Positions 54,349-63,918 of a stretch of 64,000 nt of DNA are shown here, in pieces. Made by a program: the position numbers and the translations under genes. A model generated the notes under the pieces. That model was not told the DNA's origin and did no database searches. It was given only the letters and a program-made list of their open reading frames with translations. The stretch is taken from positions 1 through 64,000 of the forward strand of contig UCEZ01000035.1 in NCBI GenBank assembly GCA_900471525.1, read 5' to 3'. The stretch comes from Hyphomicrobiales bacterium. GTDB lineage: Bacteria; Pseudomonadota; Alphaproteobacteria; Rhizobiales; Rhizobiaceae. Positions within the stretch are counted from its first letter, which is position 1. Each line of letters begins with the position of its first letter.

Positions 54349-57117
54349 CTAATCGTTTATGTTGCCCTTCTTCCCAATGGCGATTTCCAGTTGTTCCAGC
54401 TCCGTCCCGTTGTCGCACTGGCTGAGAAGCGTGTGGAAGGCGTCCTGGGTCGCACTCGACAGGACCCAGCCAAGCGGGGGTTGGACCGGCGGGGGGTCTC
54501 CTTCCGTGCACATCGCGAGATGAGCGAAATACGGATTTTCATGGCTCGCCGCGACGGCTGATGACTGGCTGACGCTCTCATTCTTCGCTTTGTCGAGCAC
54601 GGCGGCGGTTTGCATCTGCGGGGACTGCGAACCGGGCGGGTCGGCTTTCTGCTCCGTGGTCACCGATGGCGCAACCGCGCTCGCTGGATCGGGATATTCG
54701 GCGCAGATCTGGAGAGCGAGTTCGGCTGCGGCCCGGTTTCCATGCGCCTCGCGGACGTTCTTGATGCCCTGGAATGGCGCAAAAAATTCGTTAAGCCAAG
54801 CGTTCTGGACCTGCGCTCTGTCGGGCGAAAGATAGTTTGGCGACTTATCGGGTGTCTGCCGAACGCCTGCGGCGCCTAACGGCGCGTCTTCGCGCTCGGC
54901 GACGCTCACGAGGCACCCTCCGTGGTCCTTGGCCTCCTTAATCCGGACCAGCTCGCGGGCTTTCTTGAGGCCTGGATCGCTGCTGATCATGAGGACAATC
55001 AGCTTGACCCCTGGCGTCTCTTTCTTCAGCGCCAACCTCGCAGCGCGAGCGATTTCGAGCGCGGTAAGAGCGCCATAATTCTCGAAATATCCGCCGTCGA
55101 TCACCGAACCCTTTGTTTCTCCGAGGTCACCAGCTGGAGATATATAGGTAAAGCGCGCACTATTGTGAGCGGCCGTACTTGTCCGCACGTCGTTCGTCAA
55201 CTCATGCAGCGCGTCAATGCTGTCGATGAACACGTTGCGTTCGACAAGGACGTGACCGGTGATAATTCGCTTTCCGGTTTCTTCGTGTGTGGCATTGAGC
55301 AGAAGGATGGGGCGCCACGGCGCCTTTCCTACTGCGGCCGGATCCCTCTTGTAAGGAAACAAACTCAGGAACGGTCGTGCCAGCAGGCCTCCGCTTGCAT
55401 TCTCGAAGCTTTTTTCGAGTGCCGTGCCGCGATCGATCTGGCCAAAATCTGGCAGAAAGCTCGACGGTGTGTCGACAAACACCAGGTTCGCGAGTGCGGG
55501 CGCGAGGAAATCCGCAGTCAGATAAGTCGTGGCTCGTGGACACATCTCGTCGTCGCCTGTCTGGCACGGGTTGTCGCCGCGCTTCGCCAGAGCCGCCTCG
55601 AAAGCTGTGGCGCCGACACTGCCACCGGAGACGCCACTGATGGCAAAGAGATAGGGGCGAACGCCTCCTTCTTCCTTAAACCCGTCTTCCTTCGCGAAAT
55701 CGCTCGCGAGCGTTTCGAGCACCTCCGCCGTCCAGTAGGCCGCACGGATGCCACCTCCCGCCGTTGCGACGATCACCATTGGCACGGGCCCCTCGCCATG
55801 CGCCTTCCCGTAGGCGGTCTTCGCCTGCTCATACCAGGCACGTGCAGCATCGGCGACGGTCGGCCTTTCCTCGGGCGACATTGTCGCGATGCAATCGCCA
55901 TCACAAGGACGCACCCTGTGGAACGGATGCAGCCAGGCATTGACTACTCCAATACCGATCACGAAGACGGCCGCGTAGGCGCCAACGACCCGAGGCCCCA
56001 CCTCTTGGCCGAACACCTCCTTCTCAGTCAACCAGGTGAGCGCAAACTCGATAGCGTTGACCAGGGCTAAGATTGCTCCCAACGCGAAATAGGCAACAAC
56101 CATTGAGCCCAAGGTGCTTCCAACCGCGACGGCGTTAACCCATGTCGCACAGGCGAAGGCGACCGCTATGAGAAACAGTCCGGCGGTGAAGACAAAAATT
56201 TCCCGATTCTCGCGCTTGTCGTCGGAGGCAGCTTCCGCATCGGAGGAACCGGCTACAGGCTGCCTCCTCCGAAGCCAGCTGACGCCGATCAGGAAAAAGA
56301 CCGCCGAGGCACTGATGGAGAACGTTCCCCAAGAAAATCCGGGCGGAAGGGACCCAAAAGTAGTTGCGACGCCCGCGATGAAACCGGGGATGCCGGCAAT
56401 CAGGAGGACCGCGACGAGCGCGCCGACGGTCCATGTCCGCATCGTTTTTTCGCGGGGAGTTCGCTGCGACACCAAAAGTCGATCGAAGGCCCAGGCCAGA
56501 ACCGTCGCCGTGACGATGACCACCGGCGATGTCCATGCCACCAGCCACGATCCGCTAGAGGCCAAAGAGGGTTGGCTTTCCGCCGCTAAAGAGAGATTGA
56601 CTGCAGCGAAAAGATGCGCGCAGACGCCAAGAATGCGCGGCGGCCAGAACAGCCACTTATCATCGCCCGACGGAGCGGCGATATCACCACGCTTCACAGC
56701 GGCGCGCAGGCCGAGGCGCGCCGTATGCCAATTATTAGTCGCCCAATAGATCAGTGCCAGAAACAGAAAGGAGAGCCGCCACCCATTTTTCTCGGCCATA
56801 AGGCCGACGCCGAGTTCACGCCCCTGGTCATTTGAAAACAGAAGATAGGCGGCCGCGAGGACGAGGACAACTGGCCTCCACATGGCGGCGACAGCCCGCA
56901 GTAGGTCGGTCGCGTTGGATACTAATCTGAGCACAAGCGCACACAAGCTTAGAGCGCCGACCCAGACACCGATTCCGAGCGCCCATGCTGTCCAACTCGG
57001 GGCTTCCGGCTTCAAAACCCAAGAGAGAACCACGGCGACGACGCCGATGGCCAGTGTAACCCGCGTCAATCTCCAGAAACAACGTCCTGGAACGCGGTGC
57101 GTCGGTAGGCTTGCCAT
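54349..57117 (-). CDS. Polytopic membrane patatin-like phospholipase (copy 2)
   Basis: 922 residues from ATG 57117, with GGAGG six bases upstream. About ten to twelve transmembrane helices fill residues 15-395, then a patatin domain: ATAGGGIRAAYW (about 451), the nucleophile serine S497 in GVSGGSVGA, and the catalytic aspartate in VIDGGYFENYG (about 674). Unlike copy 1, the membrane part precedes the catalytic fold. It probably cleaves membrane lipids when activated. It is the first gene of a patatin - microprotein - TIR set. Confidence 0.87.
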   Translation of the reverse strand: MASLPTHRVPGRCFWRLTRVTLAIGVVAVVLSWVLKPEAPSWTAWALGIGVWVGALSLCALVLRLVSNATDLLRAVAAMWRPVVLVLAAAYLLFSNDQGRELGVGLMAEKNGWRLSFLFLALIYWATNNWHTARLGLRAAVKRGDIAAPSGDDKWLFWPPRILGVCAHLFAAVNLSLAAESQPSLASSGSWLVAWTSPVVIVTATVLAWAFDRLLVSQRTPREKTMRTWTVGALVAVLLIAGIPGFIAGVATTFGSLPPGFSWGTFSISASAVFFLIGVSWLRRRQPVAGSSDAEAASDDKRENREIFVFTAGLFLIAVAFACATWVNAVAVGSTLGSMVVAYFALGAILALVNAIEFALTWLTEKEVFGQEVGPRVVGAYAAVFVIGIGVVNAWLHPFHRVRPCDGDCIATMSPEERPTVADAARAWYEQAKTAYGKAHGEGPVPMVIVATAGGGIRAAYWTAEVLETLASDFAKEDGFKEEGGVRPYLFAISGVSGGSVGATAFEAALAKRGDNPCQTGDDEMCPRATTYLTADFLAPALANLVFVDTPSSFLPDFGQIDRGTALEKSFENASGGLLARPFLSLFPYKRDPAAVGKAPWRPILLLNATHEETGKRIITGHVLVERNVFIDSIDALHELTNDVRTSTAAHNSARFTYISPAGDLGETKGSVIDGGYFENYGALTALEIARAARLALKKETPGVKLIVLMISSDPGLKKARELVRIKEAKDHGGCLVSVAEREDAPLGAAGVRQTPDKSPNYLSPDRAQVQNAWLNEFFAPFQGIKNVREAHGNRAAAELALQICAEYPDPASAVAPSVTTEQKADPPGSQSPQMQTAAVLDKAKNESVSQSSAVAASHENPYFAHLAMCTEGDPPPVQPPLGWVLSSATQDAFHTLLSQCDNGTELEQLEIAIGKKGNIND

Positions 57118-57554
57118 GCAATACCTCCAGTTCTCACTCAGGGATCGCATATAAACGCATCGGCCGCGGACTTTTTGTCAACTTAGCTGATAGTTGTATT
57201 TCAACTTTAATACAACGTCTCCTTTCTCACAATGCCCGCGGCCGCTGATCTTGAACCAGCTGACAGTAGAGTTTTTGCCGCCAAACTCGGTTGAGGGAAA
57301 AGTTCGTTGGCTATCCAGCAGTTCGTCGATCATCAATGACCTTTCGCCACTTCTTGATCATTCCTGTGAATCGGATCCGAAGGCCGACTCCTCTTTGGTG
57401 GAGAGCAGCACATTGATTTTAAGACGCAATTCGCCGCAGAGTTGGGGTCACGAACAACTCCGGTCGTGACCCGCCTCATTTTTCGGTTTTTGCTGCATTT
57501 CCAGATTGTTGTCGCAGATCCTTGCGGGGTCAACCTTCGGCGCCGAACCACAAT
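57118..57554. other. Intergenic upstream of patatin copy 2
   Basis: The 120 bp nearest the patatin start are AT-rich and probably hold its promoter. The rest is degraded sequence running into an IS3 fragment. No gene is supported. Confidence 0.4.
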
Positions 57555-57632
57555 AAGCCTCGCGACGGTGCAGCGGGCGACATCGAAGCCTTCTCGCTTC
57601 AACTGCCGCCAGACGTTGCGAACGCCATATCC
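57555..57632 (-). pseudogene. IS3-family OrfB internal fragment
   Basis: The minus-strand frame reads GYGVRNVWRQLKREGFDVAR then CTVARL, a typical N-terminal OrfB segment of IS3 transposases. It overlaps the 3' end of the ATPase-like fragment at 57599, showing that the insertion supplied the last codons of that frame. Confidence 0.75.
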
Positions 57633-58549
57633 GCGAACATCGACGAGAGTTCATCGAGGCGGCGGCTTTGCACTTCATCGATCTTGGCTACCAAGCGGAT
57701 GATTTTGCGCACCTCGCTGATAAGCTTCTTGATCTGTTCACGCCCGAGCTTGCGATCTTTCTCGTCAACAATCCGGTCGGGCGCGAACGCATCGTGGGCA
57801 GGGTTATCGAGTTGCTTGAGCAATGCGCTCGGAGCCCGACCTTCATCTGTCAAAGCAGGTTCAAGCACAGCAATAAATTCTCTTGTGCCTAGAAATTGGC
57901 GCATAGGCTGCGAAAATTTCGCGAAATTGTCGGTGATGTAGACGCCGTTGCGTAAGACGTGCACCTCGCGGGGAAGCTGTTCGCTGACGAGCAGGTGGAG
58001 GGTAAAATCCCCAAGTCCCCCCACGGTGATGCCATGCCGGGTTGCAGCTTCCGACCTTATGCACAACAAAAGTCGACGAGCGCGGTCCAGTTCGGCAAGC
58101 TGATCATGTTCACGCGCGAGCGCCTCTGGAGCCTCATCTTCCAGCACGTTATCCAGCGAAGTACCATTAATCGCGGAGCCATCGACGACGAACTCTATCT
58201 GGCCGCGGTCAATCGCGACGAAGAAATTGGCAACGAGTGAAAGCGTCATGCGCGATGCCCAATGATCACGCTCATCAAAGCCCATCGCGTATATCGATGT
58301 GCCGATTCCCTCCCTGGCTAGCCACTCCGGGACCGCTGCAGGATCTTCAATGGCCCTGAAACCTGAATCCCCCCAGTAGCCCTCGGCTGAGCATTTTCGC
58401 TCTCCGTCATTGTGAGAAATCAAGCGTAGCCTTCCCTGGGCGGCGAACTTGACAACATTTTCCGCACTCTCGTGGCAGGTTGAATCTCTTCGGCCCCCCG
58501 CATCACAGACGATCCGCTCTCGACACTCACATTCATCGCGTCCGCGCAA
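57599..58549 (-). pseudogene. Truncated ATPase-like gene (possible GHKL family, N-terminus lost)
   Basis: About 300 codons remain. They contain EGYWGDSGFRAIEDPAAVPE, RDHWASRMTLSLVANFFVAI and GDFTLHLLVSEQLPREVHVL, which resemble the part after the ATP-binding region of GHKL (Hsp90/MORC-like) proteins with C-terminal helices. No ATP-binding N-box or start codon with ribosome site is visible upstream, and the last residues come from an IS3 fragment. I treat it as a remnant; family assignment is tentative. Confidence 0.45.
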
Positions 58550-58799
58550 TGGCGCAATGGAAAGCCGTGCCCCGCACCATTGCGTAATCTCACTGCGTTG
58601 CGGGACAGTTCGTTCGCCGCTCGATAACGTGACAACTCCGGATCAAGTGCTCAAACGCGGTTCGAAGACTGCTCCCCGGGAGGCCGCCGCTCTCCAACGT
58701 CGCCACATGTAGAAGGCAGGCGGCGGTGCTCTCCGGGAGAAAGTCACCAGCGCCCATCGCTCTCGCCCTTCGCCGCTCCATTTCCTCAGCCCGTTCGAG

Positions 58800-59624
58800 T
58801 CACGCTTTTCGAGCGCTCCGTACGACTTCTCCAAGCGCCACGACCGTGGCGCAGATCGCAACAAGGACCAGCGACGCTGCCGATGCAGCTGGCAGATCGG
58901 TCCGGGTTTCGGAGACCTTGCTGTAGAGTACGAGCGGCAGAATGTTGACTTGGGTCCCAACGAGGGCAAGCGCAGTGCCATATGCCCCAACTGCGACAGC
59001 CGACGTCAGGCAGAAAGCGGCAACGAGGCTCGGCATTATTTGGGGCAGCATAACATCGATGAGGGCACGCCCTCCCTTGGCACCGAGTGAGCGCGCCGCC
59101 ACGATCTGGTTCCGATCGAAATTAGAGATCGCGGGAAGGACGATCAGGATGACGCGCGGCACGAGATAATAAGAGTACGCGAGGCCCAATCCGAACGGAG
59201 AAAAAATAAACCCGCCTGTCACCGCTGGATCGAAACCGAGTTTGGCGAGGAGCAGGGTGATGAAACCTGAGCGACCAAGGAGCAGGATGAAGCCGTAAGC
59301 GACGATCAGGCCAGAGAAGGTCAACGGTAACGAGATAGCTATGAGAACCGCCGTCCGCAGACCATGAGCCATTCGCGAAATCGCTAAAGCGACGCAGAAT
59401 CCAACCGCAAGTGAAAACAAAGGGGCGGCCGTCCCGATGATAAGTGTTCCCCTCAGACCGTTCCAAAACACCGGATCGGCTGCGAGGCGTCCAAAAGCAC
59501 TACCGCCATCCGAAAGGGCGCCGATCAGCACGGTGCTAACCGGCACGAGGAAGAACAAGGCAAGCACGACAATTCCGGGGAGCGCAAAGGCGGCAAGCAT
59601 TGGCGCGGAAGCACGAGGGCTCAT
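58800..59624 (-). CDS. ABC transporter permease (iron/phosphonate/spermidine type)
   Basis: 274 residues from ATG 59624, which has GAGGAG seven bases upstream. Six transmembrane helices are visible and the EAA-like loop reads AARSLGAKGGRALIDVMLPQ. It is of the BPD_transp_1 class and pairs with the binding protein gene upstream on the same strand. An ATPase gene and second permease gene are not found next to it, so the transporter is incomplete here. Confidence 0.88.
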   Translation of the reverse strand: MSPRASAPMLAAFALPGIVVLALFFLVPVSTVLIGALSDGGSAFGRLAADPVFWNGLRGTLIIGTAAPLFSLAVGFCVALAISRMAHGLRTAVLIAISLPLTFSGLIVAYGFILLLGRSGFITLLLAKLGFDPAVTGGFIFSPFGLGLAYSYYLVPRVILIVLPAISNFDRNQIVAARSLGAKGGRALIDVMLPQIMPSLVAAFCLTSAVAVGAYGTALALVGTQVNILPLVLYSKVSETRTDLPAASAASLVLVAICATVVALGEVVRSARKA

Positions 59625-59700
59625 GCGAAGTCTCCTCAATATGATGGCACGCGGTGACGCCGCCCGCGCGATCTTGGCGCGGACGGCGGGATATGGACGG

Positions 59701-60738
59701 TTACTGGCCGAGGACGGCCTTTGCCCAGCCAGCGTCGATTTCAGCCTTCTTCGTGGTGGCCTTGGCGATATCCAGCGGCTTGATTTGCGAGGCCACCGGC
59801 ATTTTCGCCGCGACGTCATCCGGCAGCTTGATACCGGCGACAGAGGGCCGGACGTAACCTTGGGCGAAGATATTCTGGCCCGCTTCGCTCATGATGAAGT
59901 TGAGCCAGAGCTTTCCTGCGTTCGGGTTGGGGCCGTTCTTTACCAGCGAAATAGCATAGGGCGCGGCCGCAGAAGCCTCCTGCGGAATGACGACGGTAAT
60001 GTCATCCGCCATGCCGTCGATGAATTTTGCCTTCAGGCCATCGTTTTCATAGCCGATCCAGATCGGGATCTCGCCTTTCAGGAACTGCGCGTAGGGCGTC
60101 GTCCCCACGGTGCGCAGAACATTGCCCGCCTTGCTAAGCTTGCCGAGATAGTCGATGCCCGGTTGGACATTGTCCATGTCGCCGCCATTGCCGAAGCTTG
60201 CGGCGAAGGTGACGACCTGGCCCTGTCCCGTAGAGCGCGGATCCTGATAGACGATCGCGTTCTTGTACTCAGGCTTCAGAAGATCCGCCCAACTCTTTGG
60301 TACGTCATTGACCAATTTCGTGTTGACCAGAAACGCAACGCTGAGCGTGTGTACGGTAAACCACTGGCCATCCGTCGCACGTAGGGTTTCCGACAGGCGG
60401 TCGAAGTTAACCGGCTTGTATCCTTCGACGACGCCGGCCTTGGCCGCGTCGAGCGCGGAGGCCGCGAAGTAATAGGCGGTATCGGCTTGCGGGCGGTTCC
60501 GCGACTTGTCGAGCGTAACGACCGTCGCCGCGGAGCCGATGTCGTTGTACACCATCTCAATGCCCGGATACCGCTTCTGGAAAGCCTTGAACTGACCCGC
60601 CCAGTTGGCCCAAGTCGGCCCGGTGTCGAAAGACACGACGAGGCCTTCTTTGAGGGCAGCGTCGTAGAGCGCCTGTTCACCTTTGTAGAGTTCCGGACCG
60701 TCGAAGGCGAAAACATCTGCGGCTGCATTGGCAGACAT
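59701..60738 (-). CDS. ABC transporter substrate-binding protein, signal peptide lost
   Basis: 345 residues of the iron/aminoethylphosphonate-type binding-protein family: KEGLVVSFDTGPTWANWAGQ, VYNDIGSAATVVTL, PKSWADLLKPEYKNAIVYQD and KNGPNPNAGKLWLNFIMSEA. The N-terminus MSANAAADVF looks like the last part of a signal peptide cleavage region, but the hydrophobic core is missing, replaced by sequence of a divergent HAD gene. It may not be exported. It lies 76 bp upstream of the permease. Confidence 0.85.
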   Translation of the reverse strand: MSANAAADVFAFDGPELYKGEQALYDAALKEGLVVSFDTGPTWANWAGQFKAFQKRYPGIEMVYNDIGSAATVVTLDKSRNRPQADTAYYFAASALDAAKAGVVEGYKPVNFDRLSETLRATDGQWFTVHTLSVAFLVNTKLVNDVPKSWADLLKPEYKNAIVYQDPRSTGQGQVVTFAASFGNGGDMDNVQPGIDYLGKLSKAGNVLRTVGTTPYAQFLKGEIPIWIGYENDGLKAKFIDGMADDITVVIPQEASAAAPYAISLVKNGPNPNAGKLWLNFIMSEAGQNIFAQGYVRPSVAGIKLPDDVAAKMPVASQIKPLDIAKATTKKAEIDAGWAKAVLGQ

Positions 60739-60756
60739 ATCGGGCGCTCAACGGAA

Positions 60757-61270
60757 ATGGATGCCTTCGAGCTTCTGCGTTCACGCGAGGACATCACCAC
60801 GGGACGGGAGACTATGCTGGAATGGTACCTTCCTTTCAGCAAGGCAAGACTGATTGAGCATCTGGCTGACCTCCGTCTTGCTCCGGGCGTCAAACAAGGT
60901 TTCGCCCGGCTAAAGGCCGCAGGGGTAAAGATCGCCCTTGTCTCGATTACTTGGCAATTCGCCGTCAAATGGCTCGCCGCAGAGTTAGGTGCCGACTATG
61001 CGGTCGGTACGGGCTGGCGGGAGGACAACACCCTCAGCCATTTCTGGCCGGAGGATAAGGCCATCTATCTGAACTCTCTGCTCGCCGAGCTCAAACTAGA
61101 ACAGGGCTCGTTGGCAGCGGTCGGTGACTCCTACGGCGATATTTCAATGCTCAACCTCGCCTCTCGAAGCTATTGTTGGTGAAGTCCCACCACAGGAACT
61201 GCTCCACGCCGAACATTGGCCTGACGCAGATATTGAAGAGATAGTCCACGACATGCTCACGCGGGTCTAG
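60757..61270 (+). pseudogene. HAD phosphatase (SerB-like), broken
   Basis: The frame from ATG 60757 has the HAD middle and end: LAPGVKQGFARLKAAGVKIA, VSITWQFAVKWL, and AAVGDSYGDISMLNLA. The N-terminal motif I (DxD) is absent, and just after SMLNLA a one-base shift moves the continuation (VGEVPPQELLHAEHWPDADI to the stop at 61268) into another frame. It is therefore truncated and frameshifted. Its 5' part was lost at the junction with the binding-protein gene. Confidence 0.78.
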
Positions 61271-61594
61271 GGGCGATAACCGCTGCGGGCCATCAGGAGC
61301 CATGCTGGCTTGGCAGCTCTTGAAGGGATTCGAACCATCGACACCGCAATTGCTGCGGCATATGCTTTTTATGGAATTTTCGGAGCAAGACGCGTAATGC
61401 TCGCGCCTCAAGTGGTCGCGGCTAGGTGTTCTTCGCACTGCCATTGGGTTTCTTGGCTTAGGATCAAGTACGGAAAGCCTGATCGCCGCCGCTCAATCAC
61501 GCCTCCAAAAGAAAGCCTCGAATCAACCGCTCGAGCCAGCGTCAACCAATTCGCCAACGCCGCTACGCTTCATCGAGAATTCTATTGGTGATCA
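61271..61594. other. Intergenic, no gene seen
   Basis: Short open frames exist on both strands but have no ribosome site or family resemblance. A GGTTCGAATCC string on the minus strand (about 61330) recalls a tRNA T-arm but the flanks do not pair. Confidence 0.45.
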
Positions 61595-62437
61595 CTACTT
61601 CAACCGGCTTAGCAGCTCTCGGGCAACGGCAAGGGCAGAGGCTGGGTTTTGGCCGGTGATCAGCTCGCGATCCACGACAACGTGCTCGGTGAATGGTGCC
61701 TCAGCCTGGCTGAACTGACCACCCGCTCGCGTGAGGGCATCCTCCGGATAGAATTTCATCTCACCGCCATTCAGGAGTCCCTTCGCCATTTCCTCCTCTT
61801 GGTTGCTGAAGACCGTGAGTTTATAGCCGGCATATATCCAATTGCCTTCGGCTTTCGCAGTTCCCGCCGTCTCAAACTGAGTGGTGAAGCCTTTTGCATC
61901 TGCAAGCGTCGAGAGAAGTGCGATAGGACCGTGGCAGGCGAGAGCGGTCGTCTTGCCTTTTTCATGAAAGTGCGTGAGCAGTTTGCCGAGTTCGGAGCTA
62001 ACCAAAAGATCCTGCATGGGAGCGTGGCCGCCTGGGATATAGACCGCATCGAAGTGATCGTATCCGATCTGCTCGACCCGAGCGAGGCTAATGACGGGCG
62101 ACGTCTCGTTCGACATCAGGCCAAGTTCCGTCAGTTGTGCTTCGCTTGCCTTCATGGCGGCTTCGTCGCCGCCAAAATACATCTTGTCTATGGACGTCCT
62201 GTCGACGGATGGTGCGGTGCCTTTCGGTGTAGCAAATGTAACCTCGTGACCGGCATCGAGCAGCGCTTTGACCGGCTGCATCAGTTCGTTGAGGTAGAAG
62301 CCGGTCTCGAACACCTTGCCATCCTTCAGGTCGAGACGGTCGGAATCGGACAGGACGACCAGAACGTTTCCGGCATAAGCGCTAACGGTAGTGGCTCCGA
62401 GCGCAAGAATGATCGCGAGGCTGCGCAATAGTTTCAT
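61595..62437 (-). CDS. DJ-1/PfpI-family (class I glutamine amidotransferase-like) protein with signal peptide
   Basis: 280 residues from ATG 62437 with GGAGA upstream. The signal peptide ([20 protein letters not shown]) indicates the periplasm. The nucleophile cysteine lies in [13 protein letters not shown], preceded by [15 protein letters not shown], as in Hsp31/YajL/PfpI proteins, which act as chaperone, glyoxalase-like or stress enzymes. It shares direction with the quinol monooxygenase-like gene upstream (58-bp gap), probably as an operon governed by the divergent LysR gene. Confidence 0.9.
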   Translation of the reverse strand: MKLLRSLAIILALGATTVSAYAGNVLVVLSDSDRLDLKDGKVFETGFYLNELMQPVKALLDAGHEVTFATPKGTAPSVDRTSIDKMYFGGDEAAMKASEAQLTELGLMSNETSPVISLARVEQIGYDHFDAVYIPGGHAPMQDLLVSSELGKLLTHFHEKGKTTALACHGPIALLSTLADAKGFTTQFETAGTAKAEGNWIYAGYKLTVFSNQEEEMAKGLLNGGEMKFYPEDALTRAGGQFSQAEAPFTEHVVVDRELITGQNPASALAVARELLSRLK

Positions 62438-62495
62438 CGGGTGTCTCCGAATTTGAGGAAATCTGATTGGGAATGAAAAAGGAAGCGGCTCTTCT

Positions 62496-62798
62496 TCAGC
62501 CGGCCACCTTGGTGAGGCGATGCAGAGCGAAATTGGCGAAATAATCACCGACGCCGCTCGCCTGAAAGCGCTGCATGGCGGCTCCTTCCACATGAGCGCG
62601 CCACTGGACTTCGCTTTTCCAGGTTTCGACGAAGATGCGGACGCGACCGTCATCAAGAGACTGATGGAGTTCGTAACGAAGGCATCCGTCTTCGAGCAGG
62701 GTCTCGGTGACCAGCTTTTCCTGTGCGGCGCCAAGGGCCGCCTCCTTGCCAGGTTTTGCGGTGGTGATGGCGATAATAGTTAGCGGAGAGTTCGACAT
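62496..62798 (-). CDS. Antibiotic-biosynthesis-monooxygenase-domain (quinol monooxygenase-like) protein
   Basis: 100 residues of the ABM ferredoxin-like fold: TIIAITTAKPGKEAALGAAQ, CLRYELHQSLDDGRVRIFVE and TWKSEVQWRAHVEGAAMQRF. Such YgiN-type proteins act on quinols or semiquinones or simply bind small molecules; they are dimers. ATG 62798 is the start. It lies between the LysR gene and the DJ-1-like gene. Confidence 0.9.
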   Translation of the reverse strand: MSNSPLTIIAITTAKPGKEAALGAAQEKLVTETLLEDGCLRYELHQSLDDGRVRIFVETWKSEVQWRAHVEGAAMQRFQASGVGDYFANFALHRLTKVAG

Positions 62799-62811
62799 GG
62801 AAGGGTCTTTC

Positions 62812-62930
62812 TCAGGCGATGGTGTTGACGAGACCACCATCGGCGCGCAGGGCGGCACCGCTTGTTGCCGATGAACGGGACTGGCGAGATAGGCAACGAG
62901 GTTTGCCACCTCCCCTGTTGCTGCTGGCAA
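62812..62930 (-). pseudogene. C-terminal remnant of an SDR oxidoreductase
   Basis: The minus strand encodes TGEVANLVAYLASPV and, after a one-base shift, SSATSGAALRADGGLVNTIA then stop. This is the conserved end of a classical short-chain dehydrogenase (with ATG-GAALRADGG typical of the family). The rest of the gene is missing and the LysR promoter follows. Confidence 0.78.
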
Positions 62931-62997
62931 TTTATGATTTAAGAAACAATGGTACTATTGCCCGTATTAGACATGCACTTGTGAATGAGGATCATCA

Positions 62998-63918
62998 GTG
63001 GCGCGCATTTTGATGGAACGCTCTGGCGAGATGGAGGTATTTGCACGCGTCGTTCAGGAGGGCGGGTTTTCCGCCGCGGCTCGCAGCCTCGACATCACGC
63101 CGTCAGCCGTCAGCAAACTGATCGCGCGCCTGGAAGCGAGACTTGGCACACGTCTTCTGGTGCGCACGACGCGCGCTCTGACACTGACGGAAGAAGGCGA
63201 AGCCTATCACCATGCAGCACTGAGGATTTTGCAGGAGCTGAATGATGCCGATCAGGAGGCGACCGGGGGTGCGGTCCGCGGCCGCCTCCGGGTAAACGCC
63301 ACCATCCCGTTCGGGACGATGTTCGTCGCACCGGCCATGCCGGATTTCATTGCGCGGAATCCCGATCTGATCGTCGACCTTAGCTTCACCGACGGTATTG
63401 TCGATCTGGTGGCAGAGAAGACGGACGTCGCCATCCGCATGGGCAACTTGCCAGATAGCAGTCTGATCGCGCGCAAACTGGGACAGAGCCGTCGTGTCGT
63501 CTGCGCAGCACCCAGCTACATCAAACGCCGGGGACGACCTGAAGCCCCCCCGGATCTCGAAAATCACGATTGCCTGACCTTCAATTTCCGGCGAACGAGG
63601 CCGTCCTGGCCATTTCGCTGCGAGGGCCGGGAAATCGCACAACCGGTCAAAGGCAGCATCGTCGTCAACAACGGCGAGACGATGAAGCAAATGACACTGG
63701 CCGGGGCCGGCATCGCCAGGGTGGGTTTGTTTCATGTCGCGGACGAGATTGCGGCGGGACGGCTTATCCCCCTTCTCGAAGATCATAACCCGGGCGACGT
63801 CGAACTGGTTCATGCAGTCTATGTGGGTGGCGGCCCACTGCCCCAACGCGTCCGCGCCTTTATCGAGCACATGGTTGTAACATTGGGTGAATCGCCCCTG
63901 CTGAAAGGGACGTCCTAG
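62998..63918 (+). CDS. LysR-family transcriptional regulator
   Basis: 306 residues from GTG 62998. The N-terminal winged helix-turn-helix is MEVFARVVQEGGFSAAARSL, ITPSAVSKLIARLEARLGTR. The C-terminal effector domain has DFIARNPDLIVDLSFTDGIV and VRMG-like AIRMGNLPDSSLIARKL. It is divergent from the SDR remnant, quinol monooxygenase-like and DJ-1-like genes, so it probably controls them. Confidence 0.93.
   Translation: MARILMERSGEMEVFARVVQEGGFSAAARSLDITPSAVSKLIARLEARLGTRLLVRTTRALTLTEEGEAYHHAALRILQELNDADQEATGGAVRGRLRVNATIPFGTMFVAPAMPDFIARNPDLIVDLSFTDGIVDLVAEKTDVAIRMGNLPDSSLIARKLGQSRRVVCAAPSYIKRRGRPEAPPDLENHDCLTFNFRRTRPSWPFRCEGREIAQPVKGSIVVNNGETMKQMTLAGAGIARVGLFHVADEIAAGRLIPLLEDHNPGDVELVHAVYVGGGPLPQRVRAFIEHMVVTLGESPLLKGTS

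Noticed and set aside
54922-56070. 382-residue + strand frame
   Set aside because: Antisense to patatin copy 2; the minus strand carries all patatin motifs.
57118-57598. Whether the TIR island ends in an att site next to a tRNA
   Set aside because: No tRNA gene, integrase or direct repeat was found at either edge; the borders are IS fragments.
61310-61360. Possible tRNA on the minus strand (GGTTCGAATCC)
   Set aside because: The bases flanking the T-loop-like string do not pair into a T stem and no anticodon or acceptor stem could be found.
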